From: Thermoflexus sp. | GTDB lineage: Bacteria; Chloroflexota; Anaerolineae; Aggregatilineales; Aggregatilineaceae | Direction: 5' to 3' | Length of the DNA stretch: 64,000 bases | Assembly: GCA_020724465.1 (NCBI GenBank) | Contig: DYGX01000006.1 | Span: forward strand, 193,603 to 257,602 | Shown: positions 53,865 through 62,675 of the stretch, piece after piece | Numbering within the stretch: the first letter of the stretch is position 1 | How the letters are laid out: the number at the start of each line of letters is the position of its first letter | The notes under the pieces: model-generated | What the model was told of the DNA's origin: nothing | Seen by the model: the letters and a program-made list of their open reading frames with translations, nothing else | Database searches by the model: none | Position numbers and translations under genes: made by a program

Positions 53865-55217
53865 TTAGACCTCGTGCTCGCCGCGTAGCGCCGTCGCCAG
53901 ATACGGGATGATGACCACGGCAACCATCACCAGCAGCACAATCGCGACCGCAGACCCGACCGCGAACTTGTTGCTGCGGAACATCGTCACGTACACCTGC
54001 ACGCCGGGCACGCTGACCGGCAAATAGTCCGTGCCGGCCATGGCGAAGATAAGGTCGAAGACTTTCAGCGAGATATGCCCCAGCACAATCGCGGCGCTCA
54101 GCGTGATCGGGCGCAGCAGCGGCAGGATAATCTTGGTGTAGACCTGAATCTCGCTGCAGCCGTCCACGCGCGCCGCCTCGCGCAGATCTTCCGAAATACC
54201 CCGGATGCCCGCCAGGTACATCGCCATCGTGTAGCCGGACATCTGCCACACCGCCGCCAGGATGATGCCCAGCAGCGCCAGATTGAACCCGAAATCCTCG
54301 CGGTAGTCGACATTCGGGAAGCGGTCCGCCGCGCCGAGCACGTAGGCTAGCAAGAACAGCCCGGCAGGGATGCCGAAGATCACTGCCCCGCGCCGGTGGC
54401 CGTTCCAGAGCCGGTTAATCACCACCGCCAGCAATCCCACCACAATCGCCGTCAAGACGTACTGCGGCACATCCTGCCAGTTGAACTTGCCATGCATGGC
54501 TGGCCTGGCGTCGTCCCAGGTCAGGAAGTCCGAGACGATCCAGGCGACAAAGATCGCGATCGGCACGCCGTAAAAGACCGCCCGCAGAAAGCGGCGGCGA
54601 ATGATCTGCTGGATCAGCACGAAAGCGAATAGCGCCAGGATCAGCACCAGCGTCAGCGTTGGGACCTCGTGCCAGTTGAAGGTATAGGCCTGGCGGTTGT
54701 TCAGCCACGAGAATGTCCACGCATCGGCGCCGAAAAGGGTTGGGAGCTGGTTGATGCCGCCGCGCGGGTTCAGCAGCCAGCGCCAGATCGTGCCGGTTAC
54801 GGCGAAGGACAGCGCCATCGGGAACAAGAAAACCGTGCGGAAGAAGCTCTCGCCCCGGATATTCTGGTCAAGCAGCACCGCCAGCAGAAACCCGAGCGAC
54901 AGGCAGCCCACCAGAAAGAACGCCGTGAAGAAGAAGGTGTTGACCAGTTCCTGGCGAAACCGATAGTTGAGCGCCGTGCTAAACAGGTTCTTGTAGTTTT
55001 CAAGCCCGATGTAGCTTTTCTGCGAGGCGTCCAGCCCTTCCCAGTCGGTCATGGACCAGAGGAACGTCTGGCCGATAAAGCCGTAGACGAAGATGGCCAG
55101 CAAGACGATGGATGGCAGAATGGTCAGAAACGCGAAGACGCGGTCCCGGCTCAGGTGCCGCAGCGAGTCGATGACCTCGCTCAAGCGACCCGAACGGCGG
55201 CCGGCTGAGAGTTGCAT
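53865..55217 (-). CDS. CUT1-family sugar ABC permease (MalF-like) with large insertion
   Basis: A 450-residue permease; MalF/UgpA-like proteins of this type are usually about 290-310. The usual N-terminal region ([21 protein letters not shown]) and the helices following WSMTDWEG are present. About 150 extra residues with four hydrophobic segments (for example [19 protein letters not shown] and [17 protein letters not shown]) lie between [12 protein letters not shown] and the EAA loop [20 protein letters not shown]. The reading frame is uninterrupted. The start at 55217 follows GGGAG by nine bases. It is the first permease gene after the binding protein. Confidence 0.88.
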   Translation of the reverse strand: MQLSAGRRSGRLSEVIDSLRHLSRDRVFAFLTILPSIVLLAIFVYGFIGQTFLWSMTDWEGLDASQKSYIGLENYKNLFSTALNYRFRQELVNTFFFTAFFLVGCLSLGFLLAVLLDQNIRGESFFRTVFLFPMALSFAVTGTIWRWLLNPRGGINQLPTLFGADAWTFSWLNNRQAYTFNWHEVPTLTLVLILALFAFVLIQQIIRRRFLRAVFYGVPIAIFVAWIVSDFLTWDDARPAMHGKFNWQDVPQYVLTAIVVGLLAVVINRLWNGHRRGAVIFGIPAGLFLLAYVLGAADRFPNVDYREDFGFNLALLGIILAAVWQMSGYTMAMYLAGIRGISEDLREAARVDGCSEIQVYTKIILPLLRPITLSAAIVLGHISLKVFDLIFAMAGTDYLPVSVPGVQVYVTMFRSNKFAVGSAVAIVLLVMVAVVIIPYLATALRGEHEV

Positions 55218-55318
55218 GGCACCGCACTCCCTTCTTGGCTTAACGCACAGCCTCGCAGTGGTGGACAAGACGAGGTCCCACCCGCAGCCGGGTCGAGACC
55301 TCGTCGGTAGTGCAGTCG

Positions 55319-55360
55319 TTCACCTCAATCACGCCGGGCGGGTGGCCCGGCGTGGGTGAA
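55319..55360 (-). terminator. Stem-loop between sugar-binding-protein gene and permease genes
   Basis: An inner perfect 10-base stem CACGCCGGGC/GCCCGGCGTG with a 5-base loop is extended by outer TTCACC/GGTGAA arms across a 5-base bulge. It lies within 5 bases of the binding-protein stop at 55366. No T run follows on the minus strand. It is the third such hairpin in this window at the same position in an ABC operon. Confidence 0.68.
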
Positions 55361-55365
55361 GAGCC

Positions 55366-56631
55366 TTAGCCGGCAATACCGGCCTGCTCAGCCAGGGCCT
55401 GCGCTGCAGCGGCGGCGGCCTGCGCGTTGCGGCTGGCGAGGAACTGCTCCATCACCGTCGGGAACTCGCTGCTGAAGGTCTCCGGGGCCACAGCGCCATG
55501 CGCCAGGCTGCCGACGATCTCGTTCGACTGCCAGTCCTCCGCAGCCGACTGGAGATACTCGTTGTACAGCGACAGGTCGCTGTCGATGCGGGCCGCGATG
55601 GACCCCTTCAGCGGGTTGAAGATGTCCTGCCCTTCCTTCGAGCCGAGCAGACGCAGCCAGGCGATCGCGTTGTCGCGGTGCGGCGCGCCCACCGGCAGGC
55701 CGAACGAGTCGGACAGCATGTTGAACACGCCCTCCGTGCCCGGCGACGGCGCCCAACCGAAGCCCTCGCCAGGGGTCAGGCCCAGGGTGGTCACCATGTA
55801 GCCCGCGGCCCAGTCGCCCATGACGTTGAACGCGGCCTCGCCGTTCACCACCTTATCGGTGGCCTGTTGCCAGGGCAGCGACGCGGCATCCACGTCGATG
55901 TTGGTGCAGTCGAGGATCTGGCTGAACTTGTCCCAGACCGCCACGACATCCTCGTCGGTCCAGGCCTTCTCGCCGGCCCACAACTGGCGATAGCCCTCGG
56001 GGCCAAGCTCGGCCAGCGCGACGTTCTCCCACAGGTGGACGACCGTCCAGTTCTCGCCGACGACCAGCGGGATGACGCCCTGCTCCTCAAGGGTGGGGCA
56101 CATCTCCAGGAAGGCGTCCCAATCCGCGGGCACCTCGACGCCCCACTCTTCCAGATTGGCCGGGACGTACCACAGCACATTGGAGCGATGGATATTGACC
56201 GGAACCGACCAGATGCCCTCGTCCGTGCTCAGCAGTTCAATCAGGCCCTCGGGGAAGACATCCATCCAGCCCTCCTCCTCAAAGAGGAAGGTCAGGTCTT
56301 CCATCGCGTTGGCGACCACCCAGGTCCCGATCAGCTCCTGGCCGGCGTGGACCTGGAACGAGTCGGGCGGGTCGCCACCCAGCATGCGGGTCTTCAGCAC
56401 GGCACGCGCGTTGACGCCCGAGCCACCGGTGACGGTCGCGTTGATCACTTCCACGTTCGGATACAGCTCGTTGTATTTGGCGATCAGAGCTTCAAGAGCC
56501 GGGCCTTCGTCGCCTGCCCACCACGAGAAGATCTCCAGCTCGCCCGACAAATCGCCCTGTGCCAGGGTGGGCACGGCCGCCACCAGCAGCAGGGCAAGCA
56601 TTACTACTCCAGATACCAGACGCTTGGACAC
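55366..56631 (-). CDS. CUT1-family extracellular sugar-binding protein
   Basis: A 421-residue binding protein. The signal peptide [20 protein letters not shown] ends near PTLAQ. The mature chain begins [20 protein letters not shown] and contains the [13 protein letters not shown] and [13 protein letters not shown] segments of the glucose/mannose-type CUT1 binding proteins. A GTG start at 56631 is chosen because AGGAGGT (56643-56637) lies five bases before it. The longer ATG start at 56649 would put that ribosome-binding site inside the gene. It leads the operon at 52763-55217. The ligand is likely a monosaccharide or disaccharide. Confidence 0.9.
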   Translation of the reverse strand: MSKRLVSGVVMLALLLVAAVPTLAQGDLSGELEIFSWWAGDEGPALEALIAKYNELYPNVEVINATVTGGSGVNARAVLKTRMLGGDPPDSFQVHAGQELIGTWVVANAMEDLTFLFEEEGWMDVFPEGLIELLSTDEGIWSVPVNIHRSNVLWYVPANLEEWGVEVPADWDAFLEMCPTLEEQGVIPLVVGENWTVVHLWENVALAELGPEGYRQLWAGEKAWTDEDVVAVWDKFSQILDCTNIDVDAASLPWQQATDKVVNGEAAFNVMGDWAAGYMVTTLGLTPGEGFGWAPSPGTEGVFNMLSDSFGLPVGAPHRDNAIAWLRLLGSKEGQDIFNPLKGSIAARIDSDLSLYNEYLQSAAEDWQSNEIVGSLAHGAVAPETFSSEFPTVMEQFLASRNAQAAAAAAQALAEQAGIAG

Positions 56632-56737
56632 TTTTGACCTCCTAAACATACACTTCCGGATTAACCATCTTGTCGATCCACGGCAGGGTTATGAGGCTCC
56701 CTGCCCACGATCCGGATCAGACTGCTTGCGCGCCTTT

Positions 56738-56743
56738 ATTATA
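56738..56743 (-). promoter_or_regulatory. Perfect -10 hexamer upstream of sugar-binding-protein gene
   Basis: TATAAT on the minus strand about 105 bases before the GTG start. No good -35 lies at 16-18 bases, so an activator may be needed. Confidence 0.4.
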
Positions 56744-56869
56744 GCCCGAAACGCGCAGTTTGAACCAGAGGGAATTTAACTAACGGCGTGCGCTCAATGA
56801 TCTATTTTGCTTACTTGTTTCTTACTTATTTTTGCATGTCGCGTTGCTACGACCTGTCGCCCCGCCCCA

Positions 56870-56898
56870 TTGACGGTGTATTGCATCCATGTTAAAGT
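56870..56898 (+). promoter_or_regulatory. Candidate promoter for the PIN-TRAM gene
   Basis: TTGACG at 56870-56875, a 17-base spacer and TAAAGT at 56893-56898 give matches of 5/6 and 4/6. The transcript would have a leader of about 280 bases. Confidence 0.55.
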
Positions 56899-57185
56899 GA
56901 GGATGTCAGGCGTGGCAGGGCAAGGCGTGCCTGCTGTGGCAGGCCGCAGGCGCACCGCATATTATCTCATATTATCTCGCGCCCGCGTGCCGGCGATCCG
57001 TCGCACAGCGCCGATCGGGGCTGTGACCGGTCGCGCCGCTGCTTGGCTTGACGCTCTTTCATACCAGACAGCCAAATCCTCCGCCGCGGGCCCGTCTGCC
57101 CACCGATCGGCCCCGTGCCCGCGCCGCGCTTTTATCCCTTATCTCGCCGCGCGGCAGGAACTGGCTGGGGAGGTTCGGACTTATC

Positions 57186-58250
57186 ATGAGCATCGACCTC
57201 ATCCTGCGGCTCGCCGGGATGATGATTTTCGCTTTGCTCGGGGCCATGCTGGGCACCGAGCTATCCGATGCCTTGCTGCTGCCCCCCGAAGCGACCGGCC
57301 TGATCTTCGCGCTGACCGGCGCGCTCGGCGGCCTGATCATCACCCCCTGGCTCACCACCTACCCCGCCCGCCTGGGCAAGCGCGCGCTGCAACGGATGCC
57401 CGTCGAGAACCTGGTCATGTCGGTCGCGGGCCTGCTGGCCGGGCTGCTGGCGGCGGCACTGCTTGCCTGGCCGCTCTCGCTGCTGCCCAGTCCCTTCGGC
57501 CAACTGCTGCCCACGCTAAGCGCGATCGCGCTGATCTACGCGGGCGTGACCGCCGCTACCGCTCGCGCCCAGGACGTTCTGGCGCTGTTCGGCGTGACGG
57601 CCGACCGGCGTCCCGCCCGGCGCTGGGTGCCTGCCTCGGAACCGGCCAATGATATCCTGCTCGACACCAGCGTGATCATCGACGGGCGCATCCTCGACAT
57701 CAGCCAGACCGGCTTTTTGCAGGGACGTCTGCTGATCCCCCGCTTTGTGCTGCACGAGCTGCAGCATGTGGCCGACTCGGCGGATGTGCTGCGCCGCAAC
57801 CGGGGCAAGCGCGGTCTGGAGATCCTCAGCGAGCTGCAGCAAGTCAGTCTGGCGCCGGTCGAGATCATCGACGACGACGTCGAAGGCGTGGACGAGGTGG
57901 ACGAGAAGCTCGTCACCCTGGCGCGGCGGCGCGGCATCCCGGTCATGACGCAGGACTTCAACCTCAACCGCGTGGCCGAGCTGCAGGGCGTGACCGTGCT
58001 GAATATCAACGCGCTGTCCAACGCGCTCAAGGCGATCTACCTGCCGGGCGAGGTGATCGATATCCACATCGTCATGGAAGGGCGCGAGCCTGGCCAGGGC
58101 GTCGGCTACCTCGACGACGGGACGATGGTCGTCGTCGAGGACGGCCAGCAATATCTGGACCGCACGATCCGCGTGCTGATCACGCGTTACATCGTGACCA
58201 ACGCGGGCCGGATGTATTTCGCGCAGTTGGAAGGCTCGCCCAAAACGTAG
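57186..58250 (+). CDS. PIN-TRAM domain membrane protein (YacL-like)
   Basis: A 354-residue protein. Three or four N-terminal membrane segments (LRLAGMMIFALLGAMLG, LIFALTGALGGLIITP, VAGLLAGLLAAALLAWPL) are followed by a PIN nuclease domain with ILLDTSVIIDGRILDI, acidic DVEGVDEVDEKL and MTQDFNLN. A C-terminal TRAM domain has GYLDDGTMVVVEDG. This is the architecture of YacL in Bacillus, near cysS and rlmB there too. The start at 57186 has GGGGAGG 12 bases upstream. It may cut RNA at the membrane. It converges with the deaminase gene. Confidence 0.88.
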   Translation: MSIDLILRLAGMMIFALLGAMLGTELSDALLLPPEATGLIFALTGALGGLIITPWLTTYPARLGKRALQRMPVENLVMSVAGLLAGLLAAALLAWPLSLLPSPFGQLLPTLSAIALIYAGVTAATARAQDVLALFGVTADRRPARRWVPASEPANDILLDTSVIIDGRILDISQTGFLQGRLLIPRFVLHELQHVADSADVLRRNRGKRGLEILSELQQVSLAPVEIIDDDVEGVDEVDEKLVTLARRRGIPVMTQDFNLNRVAELQGVTVLNINALSNALKAIYLPGEVIDIHIVMEGREPGQGVGYLDDGTMVVVEDGQQYLDRTIRVLITRYIVTNAGRMYFAQLEGSPKT

Positions 58251-58252
58251 CC

Positions 58253-58370
58253 AAGAGCAGCGAAAGGCAGCTAACATCGGACAAGGGGAACACCGCCCTT
58301 CGCTGTTCCTCGCTGTTCTTGGCTGTTCTTGGCTGTTCTTGGCTGCTCTTGGCTGCTCTTGGCTGTTCTT
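58253..58370. repeat. Inverted and tandem decamer repeats (GGCTGTTCTT family)
   Basis: Seven units of ten bases run from 58301 to 58370: CGCTGTTCCT, CGCTGTTCTT, GGCTGTTCTT twice, GGCTGCTCTT twice and GGCTGTTCTT. A reverse-oriented arm CCAAGAGCAGCGAAAGGCAG lies just before at 58251-58270. The element fills the 129-base gap between the convergent PIN-TRAM and deaminase genes and could fold into a long hairpin. Confidence 0.78.
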
Positions 58371-58379
58371 CGCTTCCCA

Positions 58380-59705
58380 CTACGCCCGATACTCGCGCAT
58401 CTGGCGCATATCCTGGTTGACCATGCGGAAAGCGCGCTGTTCCGCCTCGTAGAGAATCCGCTCCTCGTCGAGCGTCAACAGGGTGCGATCGCGCATCAAC
58501 AGGTGTCCATCGACCAGCACATGCGTCACGTCCGCGCCCACGGCGGTGTGCACCACGTTGGCGATCAGATCGTGGCGCGGGCGCAGGTGCGGCCGGTCGA
58601 AGTCGAGCAAAATCAGGTCGGCGGGCGCGCCCTCGACCAGCGCGCCGCTGTCGGAAAAGCCGAGCGCCTGCGCCCCGACCTGGCAGGCCATGCGCAGGGG
58701 CACGTCGCCGGGCAGCGATTCGGGATCCAGCCGCAGATACTTCTCCAGCAGCACCTGCTGGCGCATGATCTGGAACATGTCCATGGTCGCGTTCGAGGCC
58801 GGGCCATCCGAGCCAAGCGCCACACGCACCCCCGCCGCCTGCAGGTCGGTGACGTGATTGACCGGCATGGCGAGCTTCATGTAGGTGTTCGGCGTGCGCG
58901 CCACAAAGACACCCTTCTCCGCCAGAATCGCGCGGTCCTCGTCGCCGATCGCCAGTGCGTGCGCGGCGATCGCCCGCCCGTCGAAGAGGCCCAGCGCGGC
59001 GAGCTGCTGGACGGGTGTCTGGCCGTGGCGCGCCAGCGAGTTGTCGACCTGTTCCTGCGATTCGGCCACGTGCAGATGCACCGCCAGCCCGCGCTCGGCG
59101 GCGATCTCCGCGATGCGTTCCAGGAACTCCGGCGGGCAGACGTAGGGCGAGTGCGGCCCCAGGCAGGTGTGAATCCGCCCGTCCGCCGCGCCCTGCCACT
59201 GCGCGATGAAATCGAGCGTGCCGTCCAGCCCCGGTCCCACTTCTTTTTCCGCGCCGATCCCGAAGACGCACCAGGCAAGCTGCGCCTTCAAGCCGCTTTG
59301 CTGCACCACCTCGGCCACGCGGTCCATGTAGAAATAATGGTCGTTGAAGCCGATCGTCCCGCTGCGGATCATCTCGCAGGCGGCCAGCGCCGCACCCCAA
59401 TAGACATCGTCGGGCGTCAGGGCGCTCTCCGCCACCCAGATCTTCTCGTTCAGCCAGCGCGGGAAGGGTAAGTCTTCGGCCCAGCCGCGCTCGAAGGTCA
59501 TCGGAGCGTGGCTATGGGCGTTGAAGAAGCCGGGCAGCGCCACCTTGCCGCGCCCGTCGATGACCTCGTCTGCCTGCGTGCCGGGTGGGACCTTGCCCAG
59601 CCGCGTGATACGCCCGCCGTCGATCACCACATCCACGCCGCGCAGCACGCGCCCCGCCGCGTCCAGCGTGATCGCGTCCACCCCTTTGATCCAGATCTCG
59701 GCCAT
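58380..59705 (-). CDS. Amidohydrolase-family deaminase (MtaD/SsnA-like)
   Basis: A 441-residue metal-dependent deaminase. NAHSHAPMTFERGWAEDLP gives the metal-binding HxH, AVHLHVAESQEQV the next His, AAHALAI another, and LGSDGPASNATMDMF the metal Asp. This is the pattern of 5'-methylthioadenosine/S-adenosylhomocysteine deaminases and related chlorohydrolases. AAGGAGAGG lies four bases before the ATG at 59705. A perfect TATAAT -10 lies 38 bases upstream of the start. The substrate is not fixed by the sequence. Confidence 0.88.
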   Translation of the reverse strand: MAEIWIKGVDAITLDAAGRVLRGVDVVIDGGRITRLGKVPPGTQADEVIDGRGKVALPGFFNAHSHAPMTFERGWAEDLPFPRWLNEKIWVAESALTPDDVYWGAALAACEMIRSGTIGFNDHYFYMDRVAEVVQQSGLKAQLAWCVFGIGAEKEVGPGLDGTLDFIAQWQGAADGRIHTCLGPHSPYVCPPEFLERIAEIAAERGLAVHLHVAESQEQVDNSLARHGQTPVQQLAALGLFDGRAIAAHALAIGDEDRAILAEKGVFVARTPNTYMKLAMPVNHVTDLQAAGVRVALGSDGPASNATMDMFQIMRQQVLLEKYLRLDPESLPGDVPLRMACQVGAQALGFSDSGALVEGAPADLILLDFDRPHLRPRHDLIANVVHTAVGADVTHVLVDGHLLMRDRTLLTLDEERILYEAEQRAFRMVNQDMRQMREYRA

Positions 59706-59742
59706 ACGCCTCTCCTTCGTGTCTGACTCACCCGTCGCGCGC

Positions 59743-59748
59743 ATTATA
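59743..59748 (-). promoter_or_regulatory. Perfect -10 hexamer upstream of the deaminase gene
   Basis: TATAAT on the minus strand, 38 bases before the start codon. The expected -35 position is not a good match. Confidence 0.45.
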
Positions 59749-59779
59749 ACCCCGTTATACCACCACCCTTGAATTTCCC

Positions 59780-59808
59780 TTACCGCGCCGGGCGCTTTGC
59801 GCTACAAT
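59780..59808 (+). promoter_or_regulatory. Candidate cysS promoter
   Basis: TTACCG at 59780-59785, a 17-base spacer and TACAAT at 59803-59808. The -10 matches at five of six positions and the -35 at three. The leader would be about 113 bases. I see no T-box signature in it. Confidence 0.5.
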
Positions 59809-59927
59809 CGGACAGCAGTGAGCGGTTCGCCATCGGGAGTTAGCGCCCGGCAGCAGAGGGTCGGCAGGCTAGCGGCTGATTGCGAACCGCTGAAGCCGCA
59901 ACTTGTGAACGCGAGGGACGATACCTG

Positions 59928-61391
59928 ATGGCACTTGAAATCTACAACGTGCTGCACCGCGCGAAGGAGCCATTCGAGCCGCTGCACGAGGGCAAAGTCA
60001 ATATGTACGTCTGCGGCCCGACGGTCTACGATCATGCGCACATCGGCCACGCCAAGACCTACGTCTCGTTCGACGTCGTCGTGCGCTACCTGCGCTACAG
60101 CGGTTACGACGTGCTCTACGTGCAGAACCTGACCGACGTCGGCCACCTGCTCGACACCGGCGAAGACCGCATCCTCAAGAAGGCGCGCCAGACCCAGGCC
60201 GTCCCGATGCAGATCGTCGAAACCTACACGCGCAGCTACTTCGAGGATATGGACGCGCTGGGCGTCGTCCGTCCCGACATCAGCCCGCGCGCCAGCGGTC
60301 ACATCCCCGAGCAGATCAAGATGATCGAGCGCCTGATCGAAAAGGGCCACGCCTACGTCTCCAAAGACGGCAACGTCTATTTCGACGTGACCAGCTGGCC
60401 GTCCTTCGGCAAGCTCTCCAACCGCCAGATCGAGGACCAGCAGGCCGGCGTGCGCGAAGACGTGCGCGAAGACAAGCGTCACCCGGCGGACTTCGCGCTG
60501 TGGAAGATCGCCGAGCCGGAGCATATCCTGCGCTGGGACAGCCCGTGGGGCGTCGGCTATCCGGGCTGGCACATTGAGTGCTCGGCGATGGCGCACAAGT
60601 ATCTGGGCACCACCTTCGACATTCACGGCGGCGGCATCGACAACATCTTCCCGCACAACGAGTGCGAAATCGCGCAGAGCGAGGCCGCCAACGACGCCGA
60701 GTTCGCGCGCTATTGGATGCTGGTCGGCACGCTGATGGTGCCGGACGAGTTCGGCATCCCCACCAAGATGTCGAAAAGCCTGGGCAATTTCTACACCATC
60801 AAGGATGCGCTCAAGCTGCACCGGCCCGAGGTCATCCGGATGTTTATCCTCGGCGCGCACTACCGCAACCCGATCGTGTTCAGCGAGGAAGCGCTCGACG
60901 CAGCGCGGCGCGGCTGGGAGCGCATCTACGGCGCGGTGCGCCTGACCCGCGAGAAGCTGCGCACCGCCCCCGAAGGCGAGGCGGGGAACGCCTTCCTCGA
61001 CACGCTGGAGCAGGCGCGCCGCCAGTTTATCAGCGCGATGGATGACGACTTCAACGCGCCGGGCGGCATCGCCGCGCTGCACGAGCTGACGCGCGAGGTC
61101 AACATTCTGCTCAATGGCGAGCAGCCCGTCGGACGGGCCGTGCTCGAAGCCATCGATCAGACCTACCGCGAGCTGGGCGGCCAGGTTCTCGGCATCGTGC
61201 CCGAAGAGGCCGAAAGCGCGTCCGGCAGCGCCGAGCGCGAAGAAGGGCTGATCCGCCTGCTGATCGAGCTGCGTGCCCAGGCCCGCGCCGACAAGAACTT
61301 CCAGCTTTCGGACCTGATCCGCGACCGCCTGAGCGAGCTGGGCATCACGGTCGAGGATCGCCCCGATGGGACGGTCTGGCGCATCAACTAG
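59928..61391 (+). CDS. cysS: Cysteinyl-tRNA synthetase
   Basis: A 487-residue class I aminoacyl-tRNA synthetase. MYVCGPTVYDHAHIGHAKTY supplies the zinc Cys and HIGH motif, WHIECSAMAHK the second zinc Cys, GGGIDNIFPHNECE the zinc His and Glu, and KMSKSLGN the KMSKS loop. The DALR-type and C-terminal tRNA-binding domains follow. It charges tRNA-Cys. The ATG at 59928 matches homologues; GAGGGA lies about 12 bases upstream. It is followed 115 bases later by rlmB, as in many bacteria. Confidence 0.97.
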   Translation: MALEIYNVLHRAKEPFEPLHEGKVNMYVCGPTVYDHAHIGHAKTYVSFDVVVRYLRYSGYDVLYVQNLTDVGHLLDTGEDRILKKARQTQAVPMQIVETYTRSYFEDMDALGVVRPDISPRASGHIPEQIKMIERLIEKGHAYVSKDGNVYFDVTSWPSFGKLSNRQIEDQQAGVREDVREDKRHPADFALWKIAEPEHILRWDSPWGVGYPGWHIECSAMAHKYLGTTFDIHGGGIDNIFPHNECEIAQSEAANDAEFARYWMLVGTLMVPDEFGIPTKMSKSLGNFYTIKDALKLHRPEVIRMFILGAHYRNPIVFSEEALDAARRGWERIYGAVRLTREKLRTAPEGEAGNAFLDTLEQARRQFISAMDDDFNAPGGIAALHELTREVNILLNGEQPVGRAVLEAIDQTYRELGGQVLGIVPEEAESASGSAEREEGLIRLLIELRAQARADKNFQLSDLIRDRLSELGITVEDRPDGTVWRIN

Positions 61392-61506
61392 CAGCGCCGG
61401 ACGCCGGACGATTTCCATTAGCAACCCAGGGTGGCGGGGCGTTCGGTCGCTGCTCCGCCCCTTGAGATCGCGGTGATCGCGCGTCGCGCAGGCAAAAAGA
61501 GGACGT

Positions 61507-62274
61507 ATGACCGAATATCTCTATGGGCGCTGGCCGGTGTTGGAGACGCTGCGCGCCGGGCGGCGCAAGTTTGAACAGCTTCTGCTGGCCGAGGGGATCG
61601 ACGAAAAAGGCACCGTCACCGACATTCTGGAGGCCGCCGCCGGGCGCGGGATCAACGTCCGCCGGGTGCCGCGCCGCGTGCTCGACGATCTGTCGAAAAA
61701 CGGCAATCACCAGGGGGTGGCGCTGCGCGCAGGCGGCTATCCCTATGTCTCGCTCGAAGACACCCTGAGCGCGGCGCGCAGCCGGAATGAACGCCCCTTT
61801 TTGCTGGTCCTGGACCTGCTCAAAGATCCGCAGAACGTCGGCGCGCTGCTGCGCGTGGCGGACGCCGTCGGCGTGCACGGCGTTGTGCTTCAAGAGCGGC
61901 GCGGCGTGGATGTGACCCCCGCCGTGGTCAGCGCGTCGTCCGGCGCGGTCGAGCACCTCAACGTGGCGGTGGTCACCAACCTGGTCACGGCCATGCGCCG
62001 GCTCCGCGAAGAGGGCATCTGGCTTGTCGGGCTGGATATCGGGCCGGACACGGCGACGCTCGACAAGGTCGATCTCAATCTGCCGGTGGCGCTCGTCCTG
62101 GGCAGCGAGGGCGAAGGGCTGCGCCGGCTGGTGCGCGAAACATGCGATCTGCGCATCACGCTGCCGATGCGCGGCCATGTCTCCAGCCTGAACGTCGCGA
62201 CTGCCGGATCGATCGCGCTCTACGCGGCGTGGCAGGCGCGCCAGTGGGAAGGCTGGACTCCGCCCCAGCCCTGA
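61507..62274 (+). CDS. rlmB: 23S rRNA (guanosine2251-2'-O)-methyltransferase-like SpoU enzyme
   Basis: A 255-residue SPOUT enzyme. An N-terminal RNA-binding domain (EYLYGRWPVLETLRAGRR) is followed by the trefoil-knot motifs DPQNVGALLRVADAVG, LVLGSEGEGL and LPMRGHVSSLNVATAGSIAL. It uses SAM to methylate ribose 2'-O in 23S rRNA; assignment to G2251 is by family resemblance and the cysS neighbourhood. It is the usual length for RlmB/TrmH-like proteins. Confidence 0.93.
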   Translation: MTEYLYGRWPVLETLRAGRRKFEQLLLAEGIDEKGTVTDILEAAAGRGINVRRVPRRVLDDLSKNGNHQGVALRAGGYPYVSLEDTLSAARSRNERPFLLVLDLLKDPQNVGALLRVADAVGVHGVVLQERRGVDVTPAVVSASSGAVEHLNVAVVTNLVTAMRRLREEGIWLVGLDIGPDTATLDKVDLNLPVALVLGSEGEGLRRLVRETCDLRITLPMRGHVSSLNVATAGSIALYAAWQARQWEGWTPPQP

Positions 62275-62675
62275 CACGCCCGGTGGCCGCCGCGAAGCAT
62301 GACACTCGGCTTGCGGAAAAGGACTGCTTGACACTGGCGAGGCGAAAATGCGCCGCGCTATGCTGAGGGTGAAACCGAAGCCCGGGATCGCTGGAACCAA
62401 CACTCAGAGTGACGGGCCAGAACCGTTTTTAGCGGTGCCCACCTATTTGATTCAGGTTCAGAAGGTAACCAGGCTTCGGTTTCTTGCTGCCTGGTGCCCA
62501 CCCGCGCGGCAAGCTTTCCCTTGCGAGTCACTCCGCTCGGTGTTACGATCCGCTCCCGACGCGACCAATCCGACACGAAGCAGCACGAACTGGGGGGTGC
62601 CTTGCTGCGCTCGCTGGTCCTTTGTTTTTCGGCGGGCGCCCAACCGCGATCGCATTTTGAGGTGGAGAGCACGCC
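62275..62675. other. 401-base intergenic region before the TPR gene
   Basis: This contains a TTGACA at 62328-62333 without a matching -10 at 16-18 bases and a 7-base stem ACCAGGC/GCCTGGT near 62468-62495. No gene or repeat is supported. It probably holds the TPR gene promoter. Confidence 0.45.

Larger units (their letters stand above)
56632..57185. other. 554-base divergent intergenic region
   Basis: This separates the leftward sugar ABC operon from the rightward PIN-TRAM gene. It contains the two promoter candidates listed separately and an AT-rich centre near 56800-56840. A direct repeat of ATATTATCTC lies at about 56958-56978. No gene or RNA motif was recognised. Confidence 0.55.

Noticed and set aside
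59809-59927. T-box riboswitch before cysS
   Set aside because: No AGGGTGG-type core or tRNA-pairing structure is visible in the leader.
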